This document shows, one piece after another, positions 24,022-35,273 of a stretch of DNA of 64,000 nucleotides. Below the pieces are notes generated by a model. That model saw only the letters and a program-made list of their open reading frames with translations, searched no databases and was not told the origin of the DNA. Position 1 is the first letter of the stretch. Each line of letters opens with the position of its first letter. This DNA comes from Clitoria ternatea. Lineage: Eukaryota; Streptophyta; Magnoliopsida; Fabales; Fabaceae. The translations under genes were made by a program, and so were the position numbers. The stretch is from assembly GCA_037962975.1 (NCBI GenBank), contig CM075674.1:41368501-41432500 (forward strand). The letters run 5' to 3'.

Positions 24022-25095
24022 TTATGCCAGGAGATGGGTGTTCTGGATCTTAAGCTGATGGAGTGCCTGGAGAATCATTAGTGACTCTATGCTGAGAGGG
24101 GGAGGGGCAGATTCTGATCCTAATGGTGGTGGTACTAGAAATGTATCTGAGGTAGGTGATGGAGGTACTTCGGGTGTAGTTGGCGCTTGGGTGCTACAAT
24201 ACCGCTCAATGAAGCGTTTGTCTATGGATGGCCTGATACGTTTGAGGTCCTGTACCTCAATCCCATACGCTGCATAAAAGTCAGTAATAAAAGCAGGGAA
24301 GCCTACACTCCCTTTTACCTTCTGTCCTGTTTGAGAGTATTTTTGATCAGCCTTCATAAACTTATGAATTTCATCAGAGATTATTTGGGCTAGATCAATG
24401 GATATGTCATTTTGTAAAATACAATACAGTAAATAACACCTACTGAAAATAAGATCAGAGACGTGTGCATTAGGTGCTATATTAGCAAGCAGAAAAGAAG
24501 TCCATACTTGAGAGATGGTGGTCATGTCTTTTCTTAGAACTCGTAATGGGTTCTCTCCTTGCCCCATCTGAAAGTGACACCCTGGAATGCAAATGGCTGT
24601 TTCAAGATCACTGGTGGCAATAAATTAGTTTCTCGAAATCATAGCAGTATATTCATATGTCTCTCCCTCTCCTAGCTCCATAATGCTGCCTAGGTAAAAG
24701 TTGATCTCATCTCTGCCATATGAGAGCCAATGACCTCTGACATATGTCCTTCGATCACCTTCTCCCTCCTTAGGCCATGCATTGGCATAGAATTCCCTAA
24801 CTACTTCAGGGTCATATTTCTCCCTTGGATAGCAGATCTTGAGCCAGTTCCTCCTTCTAATAACCTACAAAAAAGCATCACACTCTCCCAAGGCCAAATC
24901 CACCTTTCTTTCCGGTATGAAAGTCCAGTTGGAAATATCCTCATAACACTTACTTTTTTCCTTGTTCTTGAATTTTGGGGTATTATCTTGGTCATCAGTT
25001 CGTGGCCTTTTTCCTTTATTTCGTTTAGAGCTTTTTGTTAGAGAAGTGTGTGGAGGGGAACTTGGTGCAACTTGCTTGGTTCTGGCCATCTTCAA
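24022..25095 (-). pseudogene. Extra 3' ORF of the Athila-like element (putative plant transposon protein domain)
   Basis: Minus strand, starting MKMARTKQVAPSSPPHTS at 25095. The N-terminus is a basic, Ser/Pro/Lys-rich region resembling a nuclear localisation signal (SKRNKGKRPRTDD). The middle has VVREFYANAW and INFYLGSIMELGEG, then QVWTSFLLANIAPNAHVSD and YLLYCILQNDISIDLAQII, which I recognise as the domain often listed as putative plant transposon protein in legume gypsy elements. A Pro/Ser-rich tail follows. Two in-frame stops (near 24866 and 24631) split it; 24022-24567 stays open. It lies between integrase and the 3' LTR, where some Athila elements carry an env-like gene, but I see no membrane segment. 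Function unknown. Confidence 0.65.
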
Positions 25096-26770
25096 GTAAT
25101 CATCATATCAAATGGGAAGATAAAGGGTAAGTCTCTAACAATTTTATTAACCATATCAGTGCCTAGAGACTTCTTATTCGATGTGGTAGGACATTTCAAA
25201 ATCAAGCATGCCTATTAGTGACTAAGCAAATCAACAGTGATTTTTAATTGGTATAATCATAGCAATTCAATCATAAAGCATGTGTGACACATTCTGTACT
25301 TTTATCGGATAGGTGGTGTATGCCCTTAAAACAAAGAAAAGTTTTCATAATGTTACAAACAATGAATCAATCCAAACTTGAATGAGCAAATCCGGATAAA
25401 GTACACCATTCCATAAGCACATAAAAAAGAGAAACTTGATTTTCATATTAAGATCTAACAGGCTCTTTTATCTCATATCATAAAAAAACATTGTAAGACA
25501 CATCAGAGAAGAAGAAAAGGTTGAGAGTTACCTTACTTCAGAGAAGGTGGATTATGCATAAAAGATGAAATGACTATTGAAATTGACTATGGCAGTTGAA
25601 ACAAAGTTAACGTGCTAAATGAAAACTGCCAGAGAAGTGCTTAAATGAAGACTGATAAGGAGGAGCAAATGCGGTTATGGGAATTAAAATGGTGTGCAGT
25701 TACAGATTCTAAAATATAATGGCTCCGTTTAAAATTTTGAAAACTAGCTTCAGGTGGCAGTTTAAAGGTATCTCGCTTGAGCGAGCACATCACGCTTAGG
25801 TTGAATGGACACGCTTGGACGCTCTGTTGTCACGCTTGAGCATGGCTACCATTTGATACATATTTTCCCTTGCTTAAGCGAGTCGTAACCATGTTTGAGC
25901 GTGGTTGAGGTGATCTGCATTTGGCCAATCTGGTGCGCTTCAGCCTGGAAGTGTCACGCTTGCGTGTGACTGAGATAATGGCCATGCGCTTAAGTGCTTT
26001 TAAACACGCTTGAGCATGAACACACTTTGATCCCTTAATTTTCCATATTCGTTGAAAGGAGCATTCATTCGCTTAAGTGATTTTGAGACAAAATCAAATT
26101 TTAAGTTCCTCGCTTGAGCGTGGGAAGTCACACTTGAGCGTGATTACTCCACTATTCCACAAATTGCTTTTACGCTCGAGGCTCCTTGATTCGCTTGAGC
26201 GTAGAGATCTTCCTACTTTTCAATTGTTTCTGGCGCTTAAGCGAGGGAAAGCACGCTTGAGTGTGATCGGGATGTGAAGCTTCTGATGTTAGGTCTGTCC
26301 TTCCTTCGTTTAGGCGCTGGATATTCGCTTAAGCGAATTTAAGTAAGTATATAATTGTGCCTTGTCTTGCTTAAGTGACCTTATCCACGCTTGAGCGTGT
26401 ATAACCCTGATACTTTACTTTCTTGCTTCGCTCAAGCTTGAAACCATTCGCCTGAGTGAATTTAGGACAGAACCAAATTTTTCATTGCTCGCCTAAGCGA
26501 GTGCGATCACGCTTGGGCGTGATGGTGTTCCTAACTTGAGCGTGGCAAGTCACGCTTGACCGTATAACTTGTCCTTTCCTCCCCTTTTGAACTTGGCTCT
26601 TAGCAAATGAGTGGGATGGATTTGATGAGTTGCCTGCAAAATAAACAAAAACTTCAATCATAAGATAAAATTTACTTAAAGAACAATAGGATGAAAAGAA
26701 AACATAAAAGATTGGGTTGCCCCCCAAAAGCGCTTGTTTAACGTCATTAGCTTGACGCCTGAATGTTTGA
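25096..26770. other. Athila-1 spacer with internal CGCT-NN-AGCG motif array
   Basis: No gene. From about 25770 to 26575 it holds many copies of CTCGCTTGAGCGAG-like and CACGCTTGAGCGTG-like words, the same motif family as in this element's LTRs. The array therefore occurs three times within one element. Confidence 0.75.
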
Positions 26771-27735
26771 TCATGGATCCTTCAAATAAATGATGGTGGT
26801 GACCTTTTCCACCTCTCCTCCTAGATAAGGTTTGAGTCTTTGACCATTCACCACCCAGGTTCTCTTAGATTTAGGGTCTTGTAATTCAATGACTCCATAA
26901 GATCTTACTTCTTTCACAATGAATGGCCCTGGGCATTTGGATTTTAGTTTTCCTGGGAACAACTTTATCCTTGAATTAAATAGGATCACAGATTGTCCTG
27001 GAAAAAAACTTTTTTCACAATTTGCTTGTCATGGTAGGCCTTCATTGTCTCCTTATAGATTCTTGTAGATTCATAGGCTGCCAACCTCTACTCTTCCAAC
27101 TTCTACATCTAAATTTTTCTTTCTTGAGCTCACGCCTTGGGGTCATAGTTGAGTATTTTCATTACCCAAAATGCCTTGTATTCAAGTTCTATAGGAAGAT
27201 GACAATTTTTTCCATATACCAACTGGTAAGGTGAAAATCCAGTTGGTGCTTTGTAGGTTGTTCTATATGCCTATAAAGTGTCATCTGGCTTCAAGGACCA
27301 ATCTTTCCTGTTTTGGCCAATTGTCTTTTCTAATATCCTTTTAATTTCTTTGTTGGACACTTCTACTTGGCCATTGGCTTAAGGGTGATATGAGGAGGTT
27401 ACCTTGTGCTTTACTCCATAATGTTCTAGGTACTTTTGAAGTTGTATGTTGTAGAAATGAGAACCTCCATCACTTATCAACACTCGAGGGGTACCAAACC
27501 TACTGAAAATGTTTCTTTTGAGAAACTTGATCACAGTTTTGGCATCGGCTTTAACACAGGCCATGGCTTCTACCCACTTTGACACATAATCCACTGCTAT
27601 AACAATGTACTCATTTGAAAGTAAAGTAGGTAGAGGTCCAACAAAGTCTATGCCCCAGCAATGAAAGACTTCTATTTCAACAATGGTAGTTAATGGCATC
27701 TCGTTCCTTTTTGATATGCTACCTGTCTTCTAACA
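26771..27735 (-). pseudogene. Athila-1 integrase
   Basis: The catalytic core reads CWGIDFVGPLP (first Asp), LISDGGSHF (second Asp) and, after a TAA at the SSYHP position, GQVEVSNKEI (Glu). The C-terminal part 26771-26989 has the GPF-containing module (KCPGPFIVKEV) followed by LKPYLGG. The zinc-binding N-terminus (HCHSSPYRGH, HCDPC) lies just upstream in the preceding ORF. Stops at about 27380 and again between 27370 and 26990 make it non-functional. Integrase inserts the element cDNA into chromosomes. Order after RNase H is as expected for Ty3/gypsy. Confidence 0.88.
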
Positions 27736-30263
27736 TGGATCACAATGCTGCATAAAAACATTAGTATCCTTAAACAATGAAGGCCAATGAAAACCTGATT
27801 GAAGGATCTTAGCTGTTGTCCTCTCTCCATTAAAGTGTCCTCTATACGGTGAGCTGTGACAGTGCCATAAGATGTTATTGGCTTTTTCCTGAGATACACA
27901 TCTCCTCAAAATATGGTCTGATCTAAGTTTAAACAAGTATGGATCATCCCATATAAATTGTTTTGCATCTTTCAAAAACTTTTTCTTTTGTTGCCATGAA
28001 AGATCATCAGGGAATACTCTTGCAGCTTTAAAATTTGCCATGTCTGCAAACCATGGCCTTTCTTGTAAAATTAACAGTTTCTCATCCGAGAACTCTTCAT
28101 TCACTTCAGGTTGTAACAATGTGACTTCCCTGTTGACAAGTCGAGACAAATGATCTACAATAAAATTTTCACTGCCTTTTTTATCTTTAATCACTAGATT
28201 GAATTCTTGCATTAACAAGATTTGTCTAATTAATCTGGGTTTGGAGTCAGTTTTATTTAGCAGATATTTTATAGCAGCATGGTCAGTAAAAATAGTGACT
28301 TGGGAACTAATCAGATAAGGTCTAAATTTGTCCAAGCCATACACTATTGCCAACAATTCCTTTTCAGTTGTTGCATAATTGGTTTGGACAGGGTTTAAAA
28401 CCTTGCTGGCATAGTGAATGATATGAAAAATTTTAGCCTTTCTCTGTCCTAATACTGCACCTATAACATAGTCACTAGCATCACACATTATTTCAAAATC
28501 TAACTCCCAATCAGGAGCAACTATCACAGGTGCATAAATTAATTTATTTTTCAAGGTTTCAAATGCATATAAACAAGAATCATCAAAAATGAAAGGAATG
28601 TCTTTGTTCAAGAGATTACTCAAGGGCTTTGTAATCTTGGAGAAGTCCTTGATGAATCTTCTATAAAATCCCGCATGGCCCAAAAAACTTCTGACACCTT
28701 TCATGTTTCCTGGTGGTGGCAGCTTCTCAATTACTTCCACTTTGGCTTTGTCCACCTCGATACCTCTTTTGTAAATTTGATGTCCCAACACGATCCCTTT
28801 AGTGACCATGAAGTGGCACTTTTCCCAATTTAAGACTAAATTGGTTTCCACATATCTTTTCAACACCACGCTCAAATTTTCCAAGCACTGATCAAATGAT
28901 GGTGCAAAAATAGAGAAATCATCCATGAAGACCTCAATGCATTTCTCCACCAAATATGAGAAAATAGCCAACATACACCGTTGTAATGTTGCGGGGGCAT
29001 TACACAATCCAAAGGGCATCTTTCTATATACAAATACCCCAAAAGGACATGTGAATGTTGTTTTCTCTTGATCTTCTAGTGCAATAGGTTATATCCTGAG
29101 TAACCATCCAGAAAGCAATAATATGCTTGTCCTGCTAGCCTTTTCAACATTTGATCCATGAAGGGTAGAGGAAAATGGTCTTTCTTGGTTGCTGTGTTTA
29201 GTTTCCTATAGTCAATGCACATTTTCCATCCTGTGACTGTTCCTGTGGGGATTAATTCATTCTTGTCATTTTGTATGACAGTTACTCCTCCTCTCTTTGG
29301 AACAACCTGTACAGGACTCACCCAAGAACTATCAGAGATTGGATAAATTATACCAGCTTCTAGTAATTTAATTACCTCCCCTTTGACAACCTCCTTCATG
29401 GTTGGATTTAAGCGTCTTTGTGGCTGAGCAACTAGTTTGAATTCTTGCTCCATATAAATGTGGTGCATGCAATAGGCTGGACTTATACCCTTCAAGTCTT
29501 CTAATCTCCATCCGATTACAGTTGAATTTTCTTTCAATACTTGAACCAGTTGTTTCTCTTCTGATTTGGACAAATTATTGTTAATAATAACAGGCTTTTG
29601 TCCTTCCTCATCTAGAAAAATATACTTCAAGTGTGAAGGCAAAAATTTTAGCTCCACTCTTGGTGCGGTAATTTCTTTTGCTTTCTCTGGTAGCTTTTCA
29701 TAATCATTTTCTTCTTGGGTGGCATGCTTTTTGTACTTCAAGTTCTTCACATCTGCTTCAACTTCCTCTATCACCTCTTCATTTGGTTCAACTAGCACAC
29801 ATGTCATTAGCTCTTTTAGTGAGTCTTTGTGGAGCCATTCATTAGATTTTTCTCTAATGGCTATATCTTCAAAGTCAATTTTGAAACACTGTTGCTTCTT
29901 AGCTGGGTGTTTTATTGCATCAAAGATATTGAAGTTCACTTCCTTATCTTGCACTCTTACTTTGAGCTTTCCGTCATCCACATCAATAATCACCTTTGCT
30001 ATTTTCATGAATGGTCTGCCCAAAATGAGAGGCACCTCTGTATCTTCCTCAATGTCCATGATGACAAAATCTATAGGGAACACGAACTTGTCAACTCTTA
30101 CTAGCACGTCTTCTGTTATTCCATATGGAAACTTCATAGATTGATCTGCTAGTTGAATAGTTATTCGTATTAGTTTTACTTCCAAATCTCCGATTCTTTT
30201 TACCATTGACAAAGGCATCAAGTTAATGCTGGCTCCCAGGTCTAAGAGTGCCTTTCCTACTGG
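27730..30263 (-). pseudogene. Athila-1 protease, reverse transcriptase and RNase H
   Basis: Protease: ALLDLGASINLMPLSM near 30240-30200, then LILGRPFM. RT begins near 29480 with AGIIYPISDSSWVSPVQ, GWKMCIDYRKLN and LDGYSGYN. One base is lost near 29087, and RT resumes in the 29019-27730 frame with MPFGLCNAPAT and the catalytic FMDDFS. RNase H follows: IMCDASDYVIGAVLGQ and YATTEKELLAIVY, then the integrase zinc finger. Apart from that frameshift and the stop at 30264, the frame is open for over 2.5 kb. These enzymes process the polyprotein and copy the RNA. The SW(V)SPVQ and LLDLGASINLMP words are typical of the Athila lineage. Confidence 0.92.
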
Positions 30264-31200
30264 TTACATACCAATAGTCACTGGGATTGTGAAGCTCCCT
30301 GGATCTTTCATTTTCTGGGGCAATGCTTTTTGAATAATAGCACTGCATCCTGCTGCGAGCTCCACTATTTCTTCAGAGAATCTTTTCTTCTTTGTCAATA
30401 GCTCCTTCATGAATTTTGCGTATGTTGGCATTTGCTCCATGGCTTCCACAAAAGGTATGTTTATCTGTAACCTTTTGAAAATATCCATGAACCTTGCAAA
30501 TTGCCTTTCCTTGTCTATCATTGAAGTATTCTTTGGATAAGACAAACTTTTCAGCTGTGGTGATGGGTCGTCTACCTTTTTCTTTCCTTCTTTTATTTCT
30601 TTCTTTTTATTTTCTTCAATCACATATTCCTTCTTTATATGTACAACATCATTCTTTTTTTTCTTCTTCTGTAACTTCTTCTTTTAGTGGTTCTTTCTCA
30701 AAATTCTCTTCTTTTACCTTTTCTTCTTTCTCCTCTTCTTGTCCAGTGACTTTTCCGCTTCTTGTGGTAATTGCTTTGCATTGCTCCTTTGGGTTCGGGT
30801 GGGTATTGGCTCCAAATTATGAATTATGTTGTGTTGTAATTTGACGAGCCAATTGCCCTACTTGTGTCTCCAGATTCCTGATTGAGGCTTCTGTATTTTT
30901 CTGGTTGGTAATTAAAACTTGCATGAACTTTTCTAGAGTGTCCTCCAATTTTGATATGCTCTCCATCAGAGAAGAACCTTGTTGGTAAGGTTGTTGTCTA
31001 TTGGAAGTGCTTGCTTCTTGTTTCTATCCTCCATTTTGATTATTCCTCCATCCCTGTGAAAAGTTGTTAGAATAAGCATTGTTATTGAAATTACTCTGCT
31101 TACCTTAATTGTTCATGTAGAGGATAGATTGGTCAGGTTGTTCTCCTTGGTAGTGTCCATTCTAATGATCACCTCCATAAAAATTTCATTTCAATTGTGA
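30264..31200 (-). pseudogene. Athila-1 Gag C-terminal region leading into protease
   Basis: Same frame as the protease, separated from it only by a TAA at 30264-30266. The open part 30264-30623 has the conserved Athila segment LPFP/PSYPK-like LSYPKNTSMIDKERQFARFMDIFKRLQ (shown here only to QF as KERQFARF) and MPTYAKFMKELLTKKK. Upstream to 31200 is an Asn/Gln-rich and Glu/Lys-rich linker with several stops and a coiled-coil stretch (SISKLEDTLEKFMQ). No separate function is implied. Confidence 0.75.
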
Positions 31201-32160
31201 TTATTGATTTCCTGTAGAGGTTTGCACTGCATGTAACCGCTGAGGGAGTTTTGCCATCTGCTGTGTTAAAGCTTCAATTTGTTGGGTAAGAATCTTATTT
31301 TGAGCTAGAATGGCATCTGTGGTATTTAGCTCCAATATTCCCTTCTTTTGGACTTGAGTTCTATCATGCTGGGCATGGTAGTCTGTGGAGGATAGTGCTT
31401 CAATGATTCTTGTGGCTTGTTCTGCATCCACTGTCATTATGGTACCTCCTGCCGCAGCATTTAATATCATTTTTGTGTTAGCTTTAAGTCCATTATAGAA
31501 GATATTCAGCTGAGCTATATCTTCTAAACCATGATTTGGGCATTTTCTCAAGAGAAATTTAAAACGTTCCCAGGCTTCACAAAAGGGTTCATCTTGGCCC
31601 TGTTTAAATGTTGTGATATCTGATTTGGCTTTGATGAATCTGGATGGTGGAAAGAACCTATGTAGAAAATTTTCTTCTACTCTGTCCCAACTATTTAAGC
31701 TTTGATTTAGGTGGGGCTGGAGCCATTCTTTTGCTTTACCTGCTAGAGAAAAAGGAAATAGTCTTAGATATGTAGCTTCAATTACTCTTTGTTCAAAACC
31801 CATAGTTCCAACCAATTCATAGAATGTGGCTAAGTGAGTATATGGATCTTCACTTGTCATTCCATGGAATTGGTGGGAACTAATTAAACTAAGAAAAGCA
31901 GGTTTCATTTCTATAGCCCTTATTGCATTTGGGATAGCAATGCTTGAATAATGTCTGGGTCTTTGTTGTAGAGTATAATCTCCCAGTGTTCTTCTTGGTG
32001 GATTTTGATTGTTACTATTGGCATCCGCCATTTTCTCAGAAGAAGTTTTTCCTGTGTGGAAGTTCTGCTTTTCCTTGGCTTTCTTAATCTTCTTGAGGAA
32101 CTGATCTATCTCTGGATCAAAAGCAAGTTGTTCTTTTGGTCCCTGTTCTCTCAAGATCAT
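31201..32160 (-). CDS. Athila-1 Gag
   Basis: An open frame of 319 codons. The core has YTLQQRPRHYSSIAIPNA, the conserved gypsy Gag blocks FHGMTSEDPYTHLATFYEL and LFPFSLAGKAKEWL, then FLHRFFPPSRF, EAWERFKFLLRKCPNHG and QLNIFYNGL. This is the Athila version of Retrotrans_gag. It starts 117 bases after the primer-binding site, as expected for the first ORF of the element. A TGA/TAA cluster after TSTGNQ ends it before the linker. Gag forms the particle that packages element RNA. The open frame and conserved blocks are clear; whether it is expressed cannot be told. Confidence 0.9.
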   Translation of the reverse strand: MILREQGPKEQLAFDPEIDQFLKKIKKAKEKQNFHTGKTSSEKMADANSNNQNPPRRTLGDYTLQQRPRHYSSIAIPNAIRAIEMKPAFLSLISSHQFHGMTSEDPYTHLATFYELVGTMGFEQRVIEATYLRLFPFSLAGKAKEWLQPHLNQSLNSWDRVEENFLHRFFPPSRFIKAKSDITTFKQGQDEPFCEAWERFKFLLRKCPNHGLEDIAQLNIFYNGLKANTKMILNAAAGGTIMTVDAEQATRIIEALSSTDYHAQHDRTQVQKKGILELNTTDAILAQNKILTQQIEALTQQMAKLPQRLHAVQTSTGNQ

Positions 32161-32276
32161 AAATCAAACACTTACTCCAACAAGGTTACCACACATAAAA
32201 TGAAAAATGCAAATAAACAAAAATTATTTACAAAGTCTTGTCAATTCAATGCTTAAATATTCAAACATGAATCACT

Positions 32277-32294
32277 TCCCCAGCTGCGGCGCCA
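32277..32294 (-). other. Athila-1 primer-binding site
   Basis: Minus strand reads TGGCGCCGCAGCTGGGGA, five bases inside the LTR. The first eight bases fit the Asp-tRNA primer used by many Athila/Tat elements; three central bases differ from the form in Athila-2 (45132-45149). Confidence 0.82.
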
Positions 32295-32299
32295 AAACT

Positions 32300-33895
32300 T
32301 GGTAGTATAAAACTTGACAATGATTTCTTAGCATATAAAGAAATAAAGTGAGTATTTAACTTAAGAATCAAGTTTGTATAATATGAGTTCAATGGAAGAT
32401 TTGTGCCAAGCTTAAACATAATAATTGTAGTATAGTATAGATGTCGTTCCACTGAGGAGGTGTTGGTTTAAAGATCTATAGTTATTGAGTTGAATTTGAC
32501 AGAAAGTTTGTTTTGGTTTGTTGTAAAAGAGATTGGTTGAAAATGGTTACAGCAAAAAGTAAATGAAAAGAATAACAATAAAAAGTTTTGGTAAAAATTA
32601 GATTTGGAAAACTGGGATTGGTTTCATCGCTTCTCACCTTCCATAAGCTGAGTAAACTTGTATGTATGTAACTTGAAATGATAATTTTTACGCCACAATC
32701 AAAGTCATTTGCATCGATCCCTCGACTACAAAATTCATAAGAATGATTTCAAACTGCTGATCCCCCAGTCAACTTCAAATCACTCCAGCATTATCGATCA
32801 ATTGTTTAGACGTTCATTGCGTTAGATATCATCCTTGGTCATCTACTCACAATGAGTATTTCATTCAGATCTACTCTCAAAAGTTACTTCCCAGTATACT
32901 TAAGAAATCTTAAAACAAGAAAATAGTGATCAAGTACCTTCAGGCATTAAGTGTATAATGAAACACAAAAACTATCAAATCTCATTAACATACATAAAAA
33001 CTTACAGCAGCATTACTTGAGGTTTGAATACATTACAACCAATCCCAATAAAGGAATTTAGCTACTCATGCCTTGAATTTTCACTCAAGAAAATTAGAAA
33101 TGAATACAGAAAGAAATTTGAAGTGAAAAGAATGATTAAAGGTTGAAGATGATGGGATGCAGAAGATACGGGAGATGATTCCAATCCTCTGTTCTTTGCT
33201 TGATTTATAAAGGGGTTACGCTTAAGCTTTCCTTTCTCATGCTTCAGCGTAAGCCCACTTGCGTAGTGCCCATGCAGGAATATTCAGAGACAAGCAGAAA
33301 TAAACAAAAGTGGTTAAGCTGGCATCGCACCATTGGGCCATTTTTAATTCAAGACTCCATACTGCATGACTCACGCTTGAGCTTAGTGGTCACGCTCAAG
33401 CGTGAAAGGCCCTGATGCTTTCTATTTACTTTCCTTTCTCATGCTTAGTCTACGCTCAGGCCACGCTCAAGCGAGCTCGGGCTCACGCATAAGCGTCCCC
33501 TTCTCTCGCTTAAGCTCGGGTTCACACACAAGCGTGAGAGCAAGAGCAAGCGTTAGCCTTTTGTTTATTCCATGCTCAAGCTCCCTCCTCTCATGCTCAA
33601 GTGTGGGGGTTTTGATGGTTCTTTCCTCACTTTTAAATACTTTCCCACCCAAGTGTGCATTCATATGCTTTTTTTTGTTCTTCTATTTAATGTTGATTTT
33701 TCAAGATCAAGAGCAAGTATGCTGAATCATGCTGAATTGATTTGTTTCCTTGAACGTCCTACATTTCTTCATGAGTATTGACAATGTGTTTATTTATAAA
33801 AGGATCATGCTCAATTTCTCATTAAATTAGTTAAGTTCTTTGCAAAAAATGAGTTTAATTGTACCATGAAATCAATGTATAATAAACACTTATCA
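32300..33895 (-). repeat. Athila-1 5' LTR, uninterrupted
   Basis: 1596 bp, TGATAAGTG to CTACCA on the minus strand. Contains the motif cluster 33217-33605. It lacks about 120 bp that the 3' LTR keeps. Around 32833 it shows the empty site of the CACTA-3 insertion. Confidence 0.92.
33217..33605. repeat. CGCT-NN-AGCG motif array in the Athila-1 5' LTR
   Basis: Copies such as ACGCTTAAGC, CACGCTTGAGC and CACGCTCAAGCGTG in both orientations. Same family as the arrays at 21703-22205 and 25770-26575. Confidence 0.8.
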
Positions 33896-34668
33896 TCTGT
33901 ATGCCATTCAAACGGGCTTATGCCTGGGCAAATTTGCCGAATCCCTAGCGAAAAAACCACCCTCAGATATGGATGATTTCTGCATAAGAGCTACAAGATA
34001 CATTGTTGTTGATGAATAGGAGGCCGACCGATCCAAGGTAATCAATCAGGCTAACCCCCCGGAATGGAGGAATCCTCGTCCCGAACAAAAAAGAAAAAGC
34101 CCAGAAGAAACAGGGATGTCGAGGCTCACACTACCCCCCATCACATGGATTTTACACCGTTGAGAGACCGCTGTGAGTGAATCCTGTACGAAGTTTACAA
34201 CACGGGGCTCCTAGCTCTGCCACCCCCAGGAGATGGCCCCAAGGGGCCGGATACTTCAAAATTCTGTGAATTCCACAGAGCTTTTGGCCGTGCTACAGAA
34301 AACTGTCGATCCCTCTGAAACCAGATAGAACATCTAATTTGCCAGGGACACCTCACTAGATTTATTGCATGGAAAGGAGACAACCCCTGAGAAGATTTTC
34401 AAAGAAGGGACGTCGGTCACCCTGACTATGTAGAACTCCAAACTCGGAACTGATTCCAAGCTCCTCATTCCTGCTCGCCCAGACATTCAGATGAGATAGG
34501 AAGCACACGTCGAGTCATTCACATGATTTTGGGTGGATTCCTGGGGATCCGAGCATGCTGAGCACAGCAGACAGGTCAGGTAAATTAGTTGCAGGACTAC
34601 CCTGACTCAATTACTATCACATTCGATAGGTTGGATTTTCCCAGGGGGGACCTAACCGAGACGAGCCC
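33896..34668 (+). pseudogene. Tat element, fragment 2a: Gag C-terminal part
   Basis: Plus-strand translation picks up where 11408 stops: AIQTGLCLGKFAESLAKK, then PPSDMDDFCIRATRYIVVDE followed by TAG. These are standard Tat/Retand Gag blocks. A basic region follows (PEQKRKSPEETG), then a much degraded stretch with CCHC-like traces (FCEFHRAFGRATENCR-like reading near 34260) and many stops to the protease. This is the worst-preserved coding part of the element. Confidence 0.75.
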
Positions 34669-35273
34669 ATGGTGGTGACTATGGAAGTTGAAGACTTTGT
34701 GATCGAGCGAGTCCTTATAGATCAGGGCAGTTCGGTAGATATACTCTATTGGAAGGCGTACCAAAAGATGGGCCTACCTCTCCAGCAACTACAAAGGTGT
34801 GATGGTGCACTTTTTAGCTTTTCAGGTGATTCTGTGCAGGTCTTAGGATGTATTAACTTGGGTACCAGGTTTAGGAGTGAAAAAGATAGCCACGCCATAT
34901 GGGTCAAGTTTCTGGTCGTAGACTTCCCAAGCTCCTACAATGCTTTGTTGGGTTAACCCTCACTCAACGCTTTAGGTGTCATCGTCTCGACCATGCACCT
35001 AACCATGAAATTTACCCTTGGAGACGGAAGAGTCAGAGTTGTCAGAGCCGACCCTGAAGTAGTGCAGATATGCTATCATGAAAGCCTTCATCCTAAATCA
35101 GCTTTCATAATCGAAGAAGACATAGAGACAGGATTTGATCCTCGTGACGATCGAAAGTATGAGAGACCCTAGCCTGTGGAATCATTTAAACTTGTTCAAA
35201 TTGGATCCTCTCTGGGCCAATTCACCCAAATTAGTGCAATCCTAGATCCACACTTGGAAAAGCCCTTATCAAG
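34669..35273 (+). pseudogene. Tat element protease
   Basis: Open part 34669-34956. The active-site block VLIDQGSSVDILYWKAY is the Tat-type D-x-G-S-S-x-D-I-L-Y form of the retroviral-like aspartic protease, preceded by MEVEDFVIERV. GCINLGTRF and FLVVDFPSSYNALLG follow; the last is the usual hydrophobic end before RT. A TAA sits right after LLG, and the linker to RT (34957-35273) has more stops. The protease would cut the Gag-Pol polyprotein. Confidence 0.85.

Larger units (their letters stand above)
11409..33895 (-). mobile_element. Athila-1: Athila-like Ty3/gypsy retrotransposon, full length, nested in Tat gag
   Basis: LTRs begin TGATAAGTGTTT and end CTACCA on the minus strand, at 32300-33895 (5') and 11409-22491 (3', split by CACTA-3). 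The flanking 5 bp are TCTGC (11404-11408) and TCTGT (33896-33900), a target duplication with one change. The internal region holds gag, protease, RT, RNase H, integrase and an extra 3' ORF. Each coding block is broken by at least one stop or frameshift. The first about 115 bp of the two LTRs differ at about six positions, so this is not a very recent insertion. Confidence 0.92.
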
